This document shows, in pieces, positions 49,059 to 60,971 of a stretch of DNA of 64,000 nt. The stretch covers positions 1,002,976-1,066,975 of the forward strand of contig NW_003101680.1 of the NCBI RefSeq assembly GCF_000003855.2. Direction: 5' to 3'. Every line of letters starts with the position of its first letter. Position 1 is the stretch's first letter. The DNA is from Blastomyces gilchristii SLH14081. Lineage: Eukaryota > Ascomycota > Eurotiomycetes > Onygenales > Ajellomycetaceae. The notes beneath the pieces are model-generated. The model ran no database searches and was not told where the DNA came from. It worked only from the letters and a program-made list of their open reading frames with translations. Position numbers and translations under genes: made by a program.

Positions 49059-49349
49059 ACTGCAACAATGGCACTGCAATGGTTCTGAAAAATATGTCCT
49101 CTTCCCGACGCGTCAATCGATCCCATCTCCTGCCGAATGGCGAGAGACTGTTTTACATGTGTACTTCCATCTAATCCGTAGTCGATCCCCTATATTGCGC
49201 CCCTGATAAGCGGTATGTGAGCCATGCCTATAGTATGACACCTGACAACTGTCTAACGTATATCTTCCTAAACCAGCGCCTACAGTTCACCCAGCCCACT
49301 CCCGAACCATAAGAAGCATACATATTAATCTCCCAAAAAATCCCCCAGA
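47947..49349. other. intergenic upstream of POL31 and of the small membrane protein gene
   Basis: No conserved coding sequence. A CT/CA microsatellite lies at 49026-49059. A 21-codon frame near 48520 starting MSDDDD has no support as a gene. Confidence 0.5.
49026..49059 (+). repeat. (CT)n(CA)n compound microsatellite
   Basis: About nine CT units pass directly into about eight CA units. Confidence 0.9.
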
Positions 49350-49703
49350 ATGAAGCTTTGCTTGTCCGCCCATTCCAGTGGCGGTGGATTAGGTGCAAAC
49401 CTCTCCGTCATCACCACCATATATCTCCTCCTCGCTATCGTCGCCTTCACCATTGCCCTACCGATCACACAACAATCAGATTCAATCAGCACCGTTCAAC
49501 TTCCAACGGTACGCGAACAGCGAAGTCTACCCGGGTCGCTTGCAACTGCTCCGGAAGGGGCGGTTGGGGACCCTCCTTCGCCAGTGTATGGATCAGAAGG
49601 TCATGATACAGAGCCAATGCCAACGAAGAAACCCGTATATTTCACATTGCTAGCGATTTCAGTGTTTGTGTGTTTTATTATTGTGCTATTAGAGAGGTTG
49701 TGA
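49350..49703 (+). CDS. small hypothetical membrane protein
   Basis: A single-exon frame of 117 aa; the family is not recognised. Residues 15-40 form a hydrophobic helix (LSVITTIYLLLAIVAFTIAL), which may be a signal anchor. A Pro/Ser/Glu-rich hydrophilic loop of about 50 residues follows. Residues 94-114 form a second helix (VYFTLLAISVFVCFIIVLL) just before the stop. This two-helix arrangement is non-random, which supports a real gene. Other frames overlap the same stretch (49358-49606, 49393-49653), which is a caution. An intron could also be hidden. Confidence 0.45.
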   Translation: MKLCLSAHSSGGGLGANLSVITTIYLLLAIVAFTIALPITQQSDSISTVQLPTVREQRSLPGSLATAPEGAVGDPPSPVYGSEGHDTEPMPTKKPVYFTLLAISVFVCFIIVLLERL

Positions 49704-50682
49704 TGGTTTCTTCTTCTCTTTTTTCTTTTAATTTTAATATCTCCCCCCCTTTTCTTTGCCTTTTTTCCTTTCTGCTTTCTTTACTCTCGGGCTTTCTTTG
49801 TATCATAACTGCTTCAAGTCCTTTGTCTTTATCCCCCCTTTTATTCATGCATTAACATAGCGAATCGGGTATGGCGTCAAGGGTAAGGGGTCTCTAGCTT
49901 GGAAGCGCGATGGACTTTTCATGGGTAGTTTGGACGGTGTGATATGTTGTGTCGAGGGAAAACATAAGCAATGGATCTTTTGCCGCCGTCACAAAGGGCA
50001 TGTTTTTCGATACGCGAATGACAAAGCTGAGATATTCAGGGTCAAAGAAGCCGTGTTCACCACGATTGGTGGACAGGGGCATGTTTCCTAGCAATTTTGT
50101 CCCAGACGGATATAGCTAAAACTAGTATTTATGAATGAAATTCTAGTGGCCTGGTATTTTTTTCCATCATTGACAAGTGAAGAAAAAACATTCAGTGCGT
50201 AGTACCAGCAACAGATCCAAGTTAGAAAACCCAGGTTTCATGTCAACAATGAATCAGAAATTGACAGTATTATTTTCAGGGCTTGTCAACCAATCTTTTA
50301 CGAAGACAGACAGGCCTGGAAGCTTGGGGTGATTTATTTAGTTCCAACTAACACCAAATTAAGGTTCCATGCAACTTCCAACATCATAGCCAACACTTGA
50401 TATTACATTACAACAGAATTCTGTGTCTTTTCAGTGCCTATACAACGCGATAAAGAATGGGGTTAACAATATTTTCGAATTGTATGAAACGGAGGAGGGT
50501 ACTTTTGTTTCCACACTTTAAAAAAGGATAAATACTTCGCTATTCTTTTCGCGTGGTCTTCGCTGAAGGGACAGAAAGCACCACAGGGCTCGCTGTCAGC
50601 TGTAGCTACACCCACCGCGAGTTCTATATATGCTCTACAAAACTAGGTGAAAATATTCCACTGAATATAATAAACAAGTGAC
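49704..50682. other. intergenic
   Basis: T-rich at 49710-49850 (3' flank of the small membrane protein gene). The rest is the upstream region of the phospholipase D-like gene. A 66-codon minus-strand frame at 49894-50094 is of uncertain meaning. Confidence 0.5.
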
Positions 50683-52149
50683 ATGGCCAACTTGCCATAC
50701 TCTGTTGAAAAATGGCGTCAACATGTCGCAACGGACCCGTTGGAGGGTCACGATCTGTCGTCCCTCAATGACTCGGCAACAGCAGCTTCAATGGAGCCAT
50801 CCTTTTGCACTGGGACAGGATTAGATATCCTGAGCAACTACATTTGTCCGGATATCGAGACAGCGGACCGGGAAGTCGTCTTCGTGACTTGCTTTTGGGC
50901 AACCGTGTCTGAATCTCGAGTACGACTCTGCGAAGCCCTCCGAATGCTGTCCAAAAAGATCGTCAAGAAAAGAGCAGCAGCTTCGCCACATACTACTACC
51001 GTTGAAAATATCAAAGTCTACATTTGTCTCTCATCAGTTTCCCTCCTACAGAAGTTACGACATACCGAATCCACAGCTGGATATGTTTACAACCCGACAG
51101 AATGGAACGAGCAGCTCAAACTCCCAATCCCGCAAGAGATCCCCGGACTAGATCTGACCGTCAAATCCATCTTCATCCGGCCCTTTTCCGTCATGCATCC
51201 CAAATTCGTCATCGTCGACCGGAAATTCGTCTGGCTGCCTAGCTGCAACGTCAGCTGGGAGTCATGGTATGAAGGCGCCTTTCGCCTGAAAGGCCGCAGC
51301 ATCGTTGAGAAATTCCATAAATTCTGGACAGAGGTCTGGAACCCCGACGCGCAACAGCCACACGGAGCAGCTGTCGGAGGAATATCAACATTCCCGGCCA
51401 CGGCAGATGTAACTCTCCCACCTCTCAAAGACCCACCAGCCAAATCGGCCGGTCAACTCGTAAAATCGTTCCCCAACACCCCCGCAAACAGAGAACTGCA
51501 CACTCTTTTTCTCCCATCATCGCACCATCAAAACCCGGCTTTCCGCCCGGGCATTTTCCGCTTACCAAGATCGGAGCCGCGCACGCCGCTGAACGCCTTT
51601 ACCAAGTTCCTGTTTGCGAATGCCGAGAGCGAGATATACATCATCACGCCCAATCTTACCGCGAAGCCTGTGATGCACGCGCTAGTGCAAGCGCTGGAAC
51701 AGGGCGTCAAGGTCACCGTTGTAACGAACATGAATCTCATGGTGATGGAACAGCTAGCCACATCAGGGACGACGACAGCCCGCTGCATAAATTCGCTGAT
51801 GAATTCACATAGACGCGTGCTGTGTGCGTGGGGAAAGAAGGAAACAGACGCGACGGATGCGACGAAGCCGGGTAAATTAACGGTTCGAGAATGGAAGGTC
51901 GCGAATTCCCGTCGGTATAATCTAGGGGGCGGAAGTGCGTTTGTCAAATCACATTTGAAGCTCACTGTTGTTGATGAGAGGGTGGTTCTCTTGGGCAGTG
52001 GGAATATGGATCGTGCCAGCTGGTATACGAGCCAGGAGGTTGGCGTTGCTCTGTATTCAGCTGAGGTCGCGAAGGAGATTCTCCATGAGGTACTGATGAG
52101 GGATGTGGAGAAACATAGTAGAACTATTTACGAGTCGTTCGAAGCTTGA
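50683..52149 (+). CDS. phospholipase D-like (HKD superfamily) protein
   Basis: A single exon encodes 488 aa. Two half-sites typical of the phospholipase D superfamily are visible. The first is HPKFVIVDRKFVWLPSCN at residue 172. The second is HLKLTVVDERVVLLGSGNMDRASW at residue 424, read over consecutive motifs. Both keep the H-x-K-x4-D catalytic pattern. In the family, two such motifs form one active site with a phospho-His intermediate. Residues 45-90 (GTGLDILSNYICPDIETADREV) open the first domain. No signal peptide or membrane segment is evident. A Pro/Ala-rich linker near residues 235-265 separates the halves. Members include cardiolipin synthase-like enzymes and nucleases; here the substrate is unknown. 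Confidence 0.82.
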   Translation: MANLPYSVEKWRQHVATDPLEGHDLSSLNDSATAASMEPSFCTGTGLDILSNYICPDIETADREVVFVTCFWATVSESRVRLCEALRMLSKKIVKKRAAASPHTTTVENIKVYICLSSVSLLQKLRHTESTAGYVYNPTEWNEQLKLPIPQEIPGLDLTVKSIFIRPFSVMHPKFVIVDRKFVWLPSCNVSWESWYEGAFRLKGRSIVEKFHKFWTEVWNPDAQQPHGAAVGGISTFPATADVTLPPLKDPPAKSAGQLVKSFPNTPANRELHTLFLPSSHHQNPAFRPGIFRLPRSEPRTPLNAFTKFLFANAESEIYIITPNLTAKPVMHALVQALEQGVKVTVVTNMNLMVMEQLATSGTTTARCINSLMNSHRRVLCAWGKKETDATDATKPGKLTVREWKVANSRRYNLGGGSAFVKSHLKLTVVDERVVLLGSGNMDRASWYTSQEVGVALYSAEVAKEILHEVLMRDVEKHSRTIYESFEA

Positions 52150-53282
52150 GCTTGCTTCTTTTCGTTTTCCTGTCGCACCGTGGGATCTATCTATTTTTAC
52201 TAATGGGAACAAACACTGTAATATTTAGAATATAGAATAATATAATTAGAATTAGAATTAGGCGCTAATGTTTAATTTCTGGTGTACACATCATTCCAAA
52301 TGAGTGTGACAATATCGTCGCCAGCTTCGCTCAATACTTCAATTTGCGGATTCTGCTCAGGAGCTACTCAACAATACTACGGAAGCACCAATATCGAATT
52401 TATGATGGAAATCTGTTGAACGAGTTTAAAAAGATGTTTCTTAGGGATTTTACAGCAGTAGCAATGATATATACAGTACTCCGTACATAGTACAGCATAA
52501 AATAAGCATGACACACATTTTCGGCCCGGGAGAGTGGCGTCACGAGCGAGCCGAGGGCCGGGTCAGGTGATCTCACATGCCCTATCTATTTATTCCCAAT
52601 CTGCAAATTTACCTGCAGGATATTGTTGGGTTTTGAAATAGTTTTCTTTTTTTATTGAGATTCCTGCGAGTTTCTTTTACATTATTGCTAGGGTACATGT
52701 TGCAGGGCTCTTTGTTGCCTACTTCTCTTCTCTTTGTTCCAGACTAAGATTAGTGTGATTGGTTTGGAGGAACATCTTTCTGGGAATATTGGAACCAAGC
52801 TAACTAACCTAGCCTCGGTGTAGGATAGTTTAATACTGCAGGCGAACGGTGAACCGCGGTCTAACAACTCCTCAAGACTGTGGGGAAGTGCAGCTCTTGA
52901 GAGGAGAAATGCGGGAGAGACTGCGCAACTGGAAAAGGACACTTAAAGCAAGCATATATAAGAAGACGAGAGGGGAAATTTCAGCCCCGTTTAATATTGA
53001 TTTTGCCTATTTTAATCAGCTAATAAATCCCTTTCTGTTCGGAATTGGGAAAAAAGTCAATTCGGCAAGTTACAGCTCTCTCCTATTAAACCTCCGCCTC
53101 AGAGGCTTTTTTCAGTTTATATTCCGTTAATTCCCAGGTGATAAAAACTATCTGCTCTCACTTGCTTCTCTTCATATCCCAACCATATCCTCTAAATACA
53201 TAATACATATATACACCCTCCTCCCTCCGAAAAGCCCGATAATCCTCCCTAACCTTCCCCCTCTTAATCCATCCTATTCAAC
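52150..53282. other. intergenic
   Basis: No conserved coding sequence. A TACTCCGTACATA motif lies at 52477. The 150 bases before 53283 are CT-rich, a typical leader of a strongly expressed gene. Confidence 0.55.
52477..52485 (+). repeat. dispersed TACTCCGTA motif (copy 5)
   Basis: Exact 9-mer, intergenic, extended to TACTCCGTACATA as in copy 4. Confidence 0.7.
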
Positions 53283-54323
53283 ATGTCGCAAATAACCACC
53301 CCCCTCACCACCCTCCTGGGCATCCAACATCCCGTCCTCCTGGCTGGCATGGCCCGTACATCCGGCGGCCCGCTCGCCGCCGCCGTCTCTAACGCAGGCG
53401 GCCTAGGCACCGTCGGCGGACTCGGCTACACCCCCGCCCAGCTCGACGAGATGCTCACAGAGCTAAAATCACACCTGAAAAGCCCCGACCTGCCCTTCGG
53501 CGTTGACCTCGCCCTACCCAAAGTCGGCGAGGGCGCCCGCAAGACAAACCACGACTACACAGAGGGCAAGCTCGATGAGCTCATTGAGGTTACGATCAAG
53601 CATGGCGCGAAGCTGTTTGTTTCTGCCGTCGGCGTCCCGCCCGCGCGCACGATCAAGAGACTACATGAGGCGGGCATCTTGATTATGAATATGGTTGGCG
53701 CGCCTAGGCATGCGGAGAAGGCGTTAGAGGCCGGTGTGGATATCGTGTGCGCGCAGGGTGGTGAGGGCGGTGGGCATACTGGTGACGTCCCTTTCTCCGT
53801 CCTAATCCCCGCCGTCGCGGATGTAGCGCGCAAGTACAAGAGTCCGCTAACAGGGCAGCCGGCGCTGGTTGTTGCTGCGGGAGGTGTCAATGACGGCCGT
53901 AGCCTGGCTGCATCGCTGATGCTGGGTGCTGCTGGGGTATGGGTTGGTACGCGCTTTGTGGCATCGGTGGAGAGCGGGGCGAGCCAGATGCATAAGGAGG
54001 CTGTGCTGAATGCTGGGTTTGGAGATACGGTTACCACTCTTGTTGTCTCTGGGCGGCCGCTGCGGGTGCTGCCGAACGATTATATCAAGGCGTGGCATGA
54101 GAAGCCGGAGGAGATTAAGAAGCTAACGGATGATGGGGTGGTGCCTATTATGAAAGATTTCGATGAGGGGAAGGATGTTGATATTCCGTTTTTGATGGGG
54201 CATGTTGCGGCTGCTGTGAAGGATATTAAGCCTGCGGGCCAGATTGTGGATGAGATGGTGAAGGAGGCTGTGCATATGTTGAAGGTTGGGAATGGGTATT
54301 TGGGGACTGGGTGTAAGTTGTGA
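53283..54323 (+). CDS. nitronate monooxygenase (2-nitropropane dioxygenase family)
   Basis: An FMN-dependent TIM-barrel enzyme that oxidises alkyl nitronates such as propionate-3-nitronate. A single exon encodes 346 aa. The N-terminus TPLTTLLGIQHPVLLAGMA is followed by GGPLAAAVSNAGGLGTVGGL, the FMN-binding opening. The catalytic loop CAQGGEGGGHTGDVPF carries the conserved His (GGHTG). VVAAGGVNDGRSLAASLMLGA and AAGVWVGTRFVAS bind the FMN phosphate. The last 60 residues hold a short helical extension. No targeting signal is obvious. The first 250 nt are GC-rich with strong C-ending codon bias, unlike most neighbours, which suggests high expression. No nearby gene suggests a pathway. Confidence 0.93.
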   Translation: MSQITTPLTTLLGIQHPVLLAGMARTSGGPLAAAVSNAGGLGTVGGLGYTPAQLDEMLTELKSHLKSPDLPFGVDLALPKVGEGARKTNHDYTEGKLDELIEVTIKHGAKLFVSAVGVPPARTIKRLHEAGILIMNMVGAPRHAEKALEAGVDIVCAQGGEGGGHTGDVPFSVLIPAVADVARKYKSPLTGQPALVVAAGGVNDGRSLAASLMLGAAGVWVGTRFVASVESGASQMHKEAVLNAGFGDTVTTLVVSGRPLRVLPNDYIKAWHEKPEEIKKLTDDGVVPIMKDFDEGKDVDIPFLMGHVAAAVKDIKPAGQIVDEMVKEAVHMLKVGNGYLGTGCKL

Positions 54324-55073
54324 CTGCTACGATCCGGTGTGTATCCGGTGTAGGTTTGGCCTTGTAAATAAATCATACGTGCTTTTATTGTCGTTGGTAG
54401 AGTCAAGTTATACCCATATTCGTGATTATGATGGAAAGAGTTTTATTTGTTCATTACACTATCGAGGGAGGAGCGCTTGATGTGACAGAATTAATTTCTA
54501 TACTCGGCGGCGAGGCTACCGAACAGATCGCCTACTTTAACAGGAATTGAAAGCTCATGAGAGATACCATCCCATCATATACACGCTTTGGATTTTTATA
54601 CCGGCATTGTCGGCATTTTAGCACTCGCTAAAAATGTCACTCGCAGGATAGTTTTCCATCTACGTTGTGTAGTTGAATATTGTTGTAGGACACAAGAACG
54701 GCATTGAATAAATATGAGGATTCGGAACATAGACAAACAACCAACAAGATGCAACTCTAACAGGTAAAGGAAATAGAAGCAAAGGAGGTATAGGGTCGCA
54801 GAGATGATGAAGTGGCGGGAGGAACAGAATTAGGACCCTCTACTACCCCATATCACCAAGGAAATACCGAAACGTTATCCAATTGATCAATTGCCATGTC
54901 AACGCATGAGTAGAAAACAAGGTACCCTTCCTTAATTGAACAGCAGCCATGAGGTGGGATAGATATAGATAGATACCCTTTCTCCTAGCTTTCGTTGCTA
55001 TATTTGTGTTTTTCTGTGTTTTTCATCTTTTTTCTTTTTTCTCTTTTTCGTTTTGTTTTGTTTTTCATCCTCT
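54324..55073. other. intergenic between convergent nitronate monooxygenase and taxilin genes
   Basis: 3' flanks. T-rich from 55000 to 55070 (taxilin 3' UTR on the minus strand). Nothing else seen. Confidence 0.6.
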
Positions 55074-56911
55074 TTAATGCCTGTATCCATTTACAACACC
55101 ACGATGGCCATTAGATTTAGTTTCTACTAGCGCTGGTGGTGGCGGTGGTCCAAAAAAGGGCTTACCGTCAGGAGCTCGGTTTGCTGGTGGATGTTGATGT
55201 TCTGCATGATGGTGATGGTGGTGATGGTGATGATGATCGTCAAATTCTCCCTCGTCACTTAAATCTTCATCTTCTTCTTCATCCTCATATTCGTCATCGT
55301 ATTCACTCTCCGTCCCTTCGTCGTCCACTGCATCAAGCTCGCCAGCAAGGGCTTGGCCTCTGCCCTGCTCCTGCATCCGTCGACAGAGAGCTTCAAGGTT
55401 GTTGCTCTTTTTGCGCCATTTCTCAAGCTCGTCGTTGTTTCGAGTTCGTTCTTCCGCCATCTCTAAAATATTACGGTTGGTCTGCTCGTGCTTCCGTGTC
55501 AGCGTCATGTTTTCCTTTTCGAGTCGCTTGGTCTTCTTCGCCATTTCCTCCATTTCCTTGCGGAAGGTCAAAAATAGTTCGTTGCTATTATTTAGCGTAT
55601 CCTCAACCTGTTTGGTTCGTTATTAAATGTCATACAGGCATACATTATAGGAAAACTCTGAGAGAAGCTCACTTGTTTGAACTTTTCGACATAGATGTTG
55701 AGTTGGCTTCGCAGTTCGGCTTCAGTTTGTGAAAACGTTGAGACTTGGCTGCTCAAAGCACGACATCTTTGTGCCTCACTCTCTGCTCCACGCCTTTGCT
55801 CTTCGTATTTGGCAGTCAGACTTTGAATTTCCGCATCCTTACTGCGGAGCAGAGCTTTATAATGCTGTTCCCGAGCTTCGAATTTTTCGCCAATGGTTTT
55901 GATTTTCGCGCGGAGACTTGAGAATACCTGTTAGACATGCGCATGAAAGTCACTAATGACGGTAGCTGTGATATACTTACGCGTCATCTAAATCGATATC
56001 TGCTTTTTCTCCACGAGCATCACCCCGCGCTGTAACGAAGTCCTGGATGTCAAAAAGTAACGAGTCAAGTCGTGCATTCACGACCCCGCGAGCTTTCTTC
56101 TCTATCTCTTCGAGCCTTTTGTTCTCATCCTGTAACCATAATCCATTCCATCAGATATTTTTCTTTTGCCCCGATATGGATAGGTTCCCAACACACCTTG
56201 ACTTTCTTATTCTCCTTCGTCAGCTCCCGACACAGCTTTTCAAGCTTATCCTTCATAGTAGCAGTCTTGCTAAGCTCCGACTTCCCCTTATCCTGGTCCT
56301 TCTGGAGCTGATCGGCTCGTTTTTTACTCTTCGCATAATCTCGATCGAGCTTCTTCATGTCGGCAAGCAGCTCAGTGTACTTTTTGTGGACAGTCTCAAG
56401 TCGTGTCATGGGTGATTCTATATTGTTCAAGAGCTGATTTAAATCACGAGTAGCTTTTTTGACTTCTCGTTCTATCGGGAAATACAGATATGTAAGTAAT
56501 AACTCATCTTACCCCAGGCGTCCAGGCCTCCAGTGAGCGCGCCGAAGTGGCCTGTCCAACAGGAATAAAATTATGGTATAGAACAGTCCTTTATAGTAAC
56601 GTACCAATTTCAGCCTCTTGGTCCTTTTCCCCAGCCGCATCTTGCTCGAGTTGAGATATTTTGGCGGCCAAGAGCTTCGACGTTTCGCTGGGGTCCGCGG
56701 GCTTCTTTCCCTTTGCTTTTTTTGCCATGGTGGTTGGGGCCATTGCTAGGTGGGGAGACCCCGAATGAGTTGACGAAACTGGGCTATCGGAGTGCCTATT
56801 TACGAAGTTCGAATGGTTTGTATGGGAGGAAGCGGAGTGGGATGCGCCAGAGCTGTTGTATCCTGGATGAACATGTGGAGCAGCAGCTGCCATAGCTGGA
56901 CCACCACGCAA
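55074..56911 (-). CDS. taxilin-family coiled-coil protein
   Basis: Taxilins are long coiled-coil proteins that bind syntaxins and act in vesicle traffic. Six exons, 56911-56605, 56551-56513, 56471-56197, 56129-55981, 55916-55673 and 55607-55074, join in frame to 515 aa; exon 2 is 39 nt. The coiled coil begins in exon 3 (MTRLETVHKKYTELL) and runs through KLEKLCRELTKENK, TIGEKFEAREQHYKALL, SQLNIYVEKFKQVEDTL and FRKEMEEMAKKTKRLEKEN to EKWRKKSNNLEALCR. LCRELTKENK and the FRKEMEEM-type stretch are the taxilin signatures. The N-terminus has Ala/Ser-rich and basic segments (KKAKGKKP). The C-terminus has an acidic run, ten His and a Pro-rich tract. A second minus-strand ATG (MAAAAP) six codons in is an alternative start. 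Confidence 0.9.
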
Positions 56912-57716
56912 ACAACCAACGACGCCCTCGCAGTTTCAAGGGTATTCGCCGGTAGAACTGCTTCTTAGCCTCTAGCGTCAACACAGGTCGACAGGTGAAC
57001 TATATCCCAGGTCCCGTGCTCGCATCCGAGACACACCCAGCGAATTTTTCAATGCCAACACGGCGCTCTGGGAGACAGAAGCGCAAAACGGGGACGTATA
57101 GAGGGGACGCGACACCTATATGTGAGAGAAGAAGACCTCTATATCTAGTTCCGAGTTCCCGGGCGTGTAAACGAGGCCGGCGAGCAGGCTGATGCAGGCC
57201 CTTGGAGGTAGTAACTGGGCAGAGAAGCAGTTCGAGTTCTGGCTCAAAAGGCGTAGGAGGGGACAAGCCACACCGGCCAAACAACGCTAAGCCTAGCTGG
57301 GCCATGGCTGTGGCTAAACGACGCCTCAACTCGCCCAGCGCAACATCAGACTCTGTGACCTCCGGAAATTTACATTTCCTTCGACGCTACAAACTAATAT
57401 TGGGGGGCTGCTCTTGTGTTGTTTCATTGGTATTACGGTTTCTCTCTCATTTTGTTTCTCAGGGAAATAGAACCCAGTCGTCTCCCCCGACGAGTTTTCG
57501 CCCCAGTTTGCGCCGCTCAAAGTTTTTGGCTCCCAAACGAACTTCGTCCGAACGATTCTTTACCAGACGCCATCTCTATCGTTGAGCGGTTCTATTTGCA
57601 TCTATACACTCATTCGATGATTCAGTTATAGATAGATAATTGTTGGGAATTAATCGCCTATCTGGTATTCGAGTTTTCGGGTAGCTCTTTTCGCCGCCAG
57701 CTATCCCGCAGCCAAT
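56912..57716. other. divergent promoter between taxilin and CYM1 genes
   Basis: 805 bp shared by two genes on opposite strands. Short open frames on both strands lack family signatures. Confidence 0.55.
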
Positions 57717-60700
57717 ATGCTTCGATCAACCAACACGTTTTTGAAATATGGAACCTCTTCGTCGAGGTGTCCCACTTTCTCCTCCTTGCGCAGTAAAGCG
57801 AATCGCGGATACTTGATTAGAAAGAGTCAGAGACTAGCTTCCACCGTCACACAGCTAGATAACTATCCCGCAGTTGGCGAGAAACTTCACGGTTTCACCG
57901 TCAAGGAGAAGAAGCATGTCCCGGAGCTTCATTTGACCGCAGTTCTCTTGAAACATGATAAAACAGATGCAGACTATCTCCATGTGGCCAGAGATGACAA
58001 GAATAATGTCTTCGGTATTGGGTTCAAGACGAACCCCCCAGACGCAACCGGCGTGCCGCATATCCTCGAGCACACCACTCTATGTGGCAGTGAGAAGTAA
58101 GCAATCTTAGCCTTTCCGGTCTCGTGGGATTTATCAGCTGATTACGTTGTCCTGTTTAGGTACCCTGTTCGCGACCCGTTTTTCAAGATGCTGCCTCGTT
58201 CTTTATCCAACTTCATGAACGCTTTCACCTCGTCTGATCATACCACGTATCCATTTGCGACAACCAATAAACAAGACTTCCAGAACCTACTATCAGTCTA
58301 CCTGGATGCCACATTACACCCCTTGTTGAAAGAAGAAGATTTTCGACAAGAAGGATGGCGCCTAGGGCCTGAAGATCCTCGCGCGTTCCTGGCTCACAAA
58401 GAAGGCAATGAAAGCCCGGCCACAGCAGATGATATTGTTTTCAAAGGAGTGGTCTATAATGAGATGAAAGGGCAGGTATCTGATGCCAATTACTTATTCT
58501 ATATTAAGTTTAAGGAACAGATCTTTCCTGCCATAAATAACTCAGGCGGCGACCCACAGTATATAACAGATCTAACTCACAAGCAACTGGTCGACTTTTC
58601 AAAAAAGAATTACCATCCAAGCAATGCGAAAGTTTTCACGTATGGGGACATGCCTCTAGGGGATCATTTACAACAGGTTGGGCGTGTCTTGGATGGCTTT
58701 GAAAAGTCAACTCCGGATCGAGAGGTCAAACTTCCACTGTCTTTAGACGACGGCCCCCTTAGCGTCACGATTCCAGGTCCAATCGACCCATTTACCAGCG
58801 AGGACAAGCAATTCAAAACGTCAGTGTCTTGGTTTGCAGGTGATTCCACTAACGTCGTGGAGACCTTCTCGATGGGAATTCTTTCGTCCCTGCTGCTTGA
58901 CGGATATGGTTCACCAATGCATAAGGCTCTAGTCGAAAGCGAAATCGGATCCTCATTTACACCAAACACTGGTCTTGATGCTTCTGGCAGAGTTCCTATA
59001 TTTTCAGTTGGTGTGAACGGAGTTGCCGAAAAAGACATCGCCATGGTGAAGGAGAAGGTACAAAAGGTTTTCCGGCAGTTCTCGGCTGCAGGATTCAACG
59101 ATGACAAAGTGAAAGGCATCCTGCACCAACTGGAACTTGCATTGAGACACAAGACAGCCAACTTCGGGATTGGAATCATGGAAAAGACACTATCATCCTG
59201 GTTTAATGGTTCTAATCCAATGAAAGAGCTAGCTTGGAATGAGGTGATTAATGAATTCAAGCAACGCTATGAGAAAGGTGGCTACCTAGAACAACTTATG
59301 AAAAAATATCTTATGACTGATAAGTCCATGACTTTTACGATGGCTGGATCACCAACTTATAATAAAGAACTGGACGAAAAAGAAGTAGTGCGAAAGGAGG
59401 GAAAGATGACCGAATTGACTGAAGCTGCAGGCTCTCTTGAAAAAGCCGTTGACCAACTCAAGAAAGAAGAATTTGAGTTATTGAAGGTCCAGGAAGCAGC
59501 CCAGAATGCCGATTTAAGCTGCTTGCCAACTCTCCACGTGAAAGATATTTCGAGAACGAAGGAATGGAAAACCGTGCGGGAATCCAAAATAGGTGAAGTC
59601 GACGTTGTTTGGAGGGAAACCCCAACAAATGGCCTCTCCTATTTCCAGGCTATGAATGCATTTGAAAATCTCCCCGATGAGCTACGGTTGCTTCTACCTC
59701 TCTTTAATGACTGCGTCATGCGACTCGGCACCGCCGGACGAACAATGGAGCAATGGGAGGATTTGATAAAACTCAAATCTGGTGGTATTTCGTCCTCCAC
59801 TTTCATTGTATCGTCTCCAACATCACTGGACGGATACGCTGAAGGGCTCCAATTCTCCGGTTATTCGCTTGACAAGAACTTCTCGGCTATGCTTGAAATG
59901 ATATCCAGTCTAGTAACTGAGACTGATTTCAACAGCCCCGTGGCTCCGCGGATGATCCAGGAATTGCTGCGATCTTCCACCAACGGTGCTATTGATTCGA
60001 TTGCGGGTACAGGCCACCGATATGCTATAAATGTTGCGACTTCGGGTCTGTCTAAGAAATTCTGGGCTAGCGAGCAACTATCAGGCTTAGCACAAGTCCA
60101 GGCTACCGCCAGGCTTCTACATGATGCGGAAACCTCACCAGAACGGTTGCAAGACCTAATTCGGAAACTTCAGCTGATACAATTATTCGCGATTTCGAAT
60201 TCCTCGAAATTCCGTGTGCGTGTAGTCTGCGAGTCAGAAAGCGCCAGCGCGAACGAAAAAACTCTTCAGCGCTGGCTCTCTGGCCTCCCTCGCAATCTTA
60301 ACCCCCCCTCAACAACCGAAGGATTTATCCCTAACCCATCCGTCACCAAAGTGCTTTATAACCTCCCGTATAAAGTCTCCTATTCCGGCCTTGCTCTTCC
60401 AACAACGACATTCACCGATCCGTCTAGTGCATCACTCAGTGTACTCTCCCAACTCTTAACTCACAACTATCTCCACCAAGAAATACGGGAGAAAGGTGGT
60501 GCATATGGAGCAGGCGCCAGCAGTGCCCCCATCCAAGGTTATTTTGGGTTTTCAAGCTACCGCGACCCCAACCCCATGAATTCACTAAAAGTATTCAATA
60601 ACTCTGGAATCTTCGCCCGAGACAGATCCTGGACGACGCGGGAGCTTGATGAAGCGAAACTCGGCATCTTCCAGGGTCTTGACGCTCCCATGAGCGTTGA

Positions 60701-60971
60701 CGAAGAAGGCCAGCGCTACTTCATGACTGGTGTCACTCAGGAGATGGACCAGCGCTGGCGCGAGCAGGTTCTTGATGTAACTGCTGAGGATGTGAATAAT
60801 ACCGCTCAGAAGTACCTCGTTAACGCATCACGACAGGTATTCTGTCTCCTAGGCGAGAAAAAAGATGGGTCCGATTTTGATGGTTGGGATGTGAGAAAGC
60901 TGTCCATGGGTCCTGAAGAAGGCAATGCCGCCGGTTCTGAGGAGCAAGGTGCGGCTACCGGCGCGGCTTAA
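57717..60971 (+). CDS. cym1: mitochondrial presequence protease (M16C metalloprotease)
   Basis: Cym1/PreP degrades cleaved presequences and other short peptides in mitochondria. Two exons, 57717-58096 and 58160-60971, join in frame to 1063 aa; the yeast enzyme is 989. The inverted zinc motif HxxEH is HILEH at residues 115-119, followed by [19 protein letters not shown]. Glu-containing EGNES and [10 protein letters not shown] supply further M16C features. The Arg/Tyr pair that orders the substrate lies in [15 protein letters not shown] sequence near residue 910 ([15 protein letters not shown]). Residues 1-45 are Ser/Arg-rich with almost no acidic residues, a matrix presequence. The C-terminus carries an Ala/Gly/Glu-rich tail of about 20 residues. 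The 63-nt intron splits a Lys codon just after the zinc motif. Confidence 0.95.

Noticed and set aside
49894..50094. A 66-aa minus-strand frame downstream of the small membrane protein gene.
   Set aside because: It has no recognisable family, signal or splice context. It could be a fragment but is not supported enough to list.
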